Assembly: GCA_014885115.2 (NCBI GenBank)
Contig: WKLE02001741.1
Span: 1 to 64,000 of the forward strand
DNA: 64,000 nt
Direction: 5' to 3'
Source of the DNA: Asterionellopsis glacialis
Taxonomy: Eukaryota; Bacillariophyta; Plagiogrammaphyceae; Rhaphoneidales; Asterionellopsidaceae
This document shows, piece after piece, positions 63,636 to 64,000 of this stretch. Position 1 is the stretch's first letter. Each line of letters begins with the position of its first letter. The translations under genes were made by a program, and so were the position numbers. A model generated the notes under the pieces. That model saw only the letters and a list, made by a program, of their open reading frames with translations. It was not told the DNA's origin and ran no database searches.

Positions 63636-64000
63636 TATTGTTGATTTGAAGAAATTTCAATTCAACGATGGAGGTGGGGCGAGAAGTCCTTTTGTGATGA
63701 GATGTCAGAAAGTCCTTGCTAGCTTGGACAGGTTCAAGGTACCGGTAGACCGGGACTACCACATTGTGGGGCCTCAAAGCAACATCAATCTCAAAATCAT
63801 TTTCAATTTCTCACAAAAACTTCCTGTCGGTGCGTCAGTCAGCGAGAGAGGCATTTAGTGGAGTATGTTCAAAAGACATTTCCATTCGTTTGTTAAATAT
63901 ATTATCTATTATATACATTATTACCAATATATAAACACACACAAAAATACCCGGTACTAATTGTACTCAGATTTTCCAACAATATCCAATGCTAACGATG
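63636..64000. other. Right-end region upstream of the cyclophilin gene
   Basis: This is the 5' flank of the cyclophilin gene; anything beyond the window edge is cut off. A GGTACCGG word occurs near 63738 and CCCGGTACTAATTGTAC at 63950. No gene is supported. Confidence 0.5.

Overview
The window reads as nuclear DNA of a diatom (Bacillariophyta) or a very close stramenopile. Genes are compact, roughly one per 2 kb, on both strands. Introns are short GT-AG introns, mostly 90-200 bp. Secreted proteins carry Ser/Thr/Pro-Thr linkers, a two-copy DUF6824-type domain occurs, and several proteins have diatom-style organelle presequences. I see no rRNA, functional tRNA, CRISPR array or viral gene. I name no species. 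Every gene call rests on translated motifs and splice reading frames; no database search was run.

Layout. 1-12 kb: Nudix hydrolase with a calycin-like tail, sulfotransferase, BTB/coiled-coil protein, DUF6824 protein, peroxisomal acyl-CoA oxidase. 12-18.5 kb: secreted GH99-like glycosidase, Trm10-like tRNA methyltransferase, a type II peroxiredoxin with an in-frame UGA at the peroxidatic position and a SECIS-like hairpin downstream, a CacyBP/SIP homologue and a small orphan. 18.5-23.4 kb: gene-poor, with a 364-bp tandem repeat and a decayed transposon. 23.4-33 kb: C19orf12 homologue, nucleotide-rhamnose synthase, a tandem pair of methyltransferases, and a five-exon fatty-acyl-AMP ligase fused to an acyl-carrier domain and ending in a CaaX-like box. 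33-45 kb: orphan, GAA1 subunit of GPI transamidase, small Pkr1-like membrane protein, and two complete protein-only RNase P (PRORP) genes facing each other with stops 54 bp apart. 45-64 kb: secreted Cys-rich protein, UBA3, TDP2-like phosphodiesterase, RAD52, multi-pass membrane orphan, frameshifted PDZ gene, MYB protein with a zinc-ribbon/Tudor-like N-terminus, DUF72 protein with PCNA-box-like motifs, Pro/Thr-rich secreted protein, and a plastid (probably thylakoid-lumen) cyclophilin.

The genes do not form one pathway; this is an ordinary euchromatic segment. Local themes are lipid metabolism (acyl-CoA oxidase, acyl-AMP ligase), tRNA maturation (two PRORPs, Trm10), DNA repair (TDP2-like, RAD52, possibly the DUF72 protein) and cell-surface chemistry (sulfotransferase, GH99, rhamnose synthase, GAA1, Pro/Thr-rich protein). 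Intergenic DNA is studded with a short palindromic motif, GTACC(T/A)GGTAC, often clustered, and with TCTCTAGAGA-type palindromes.

The strongest unusual observations are the selenocysteine peroxiredoxin with its candidate SECIS, the convergent PRORP pair, the lipidation-tagged acyl-AMP ligase, and the methyltransferase tandem whose breakpoint captured the tail of the neighbouring gene.
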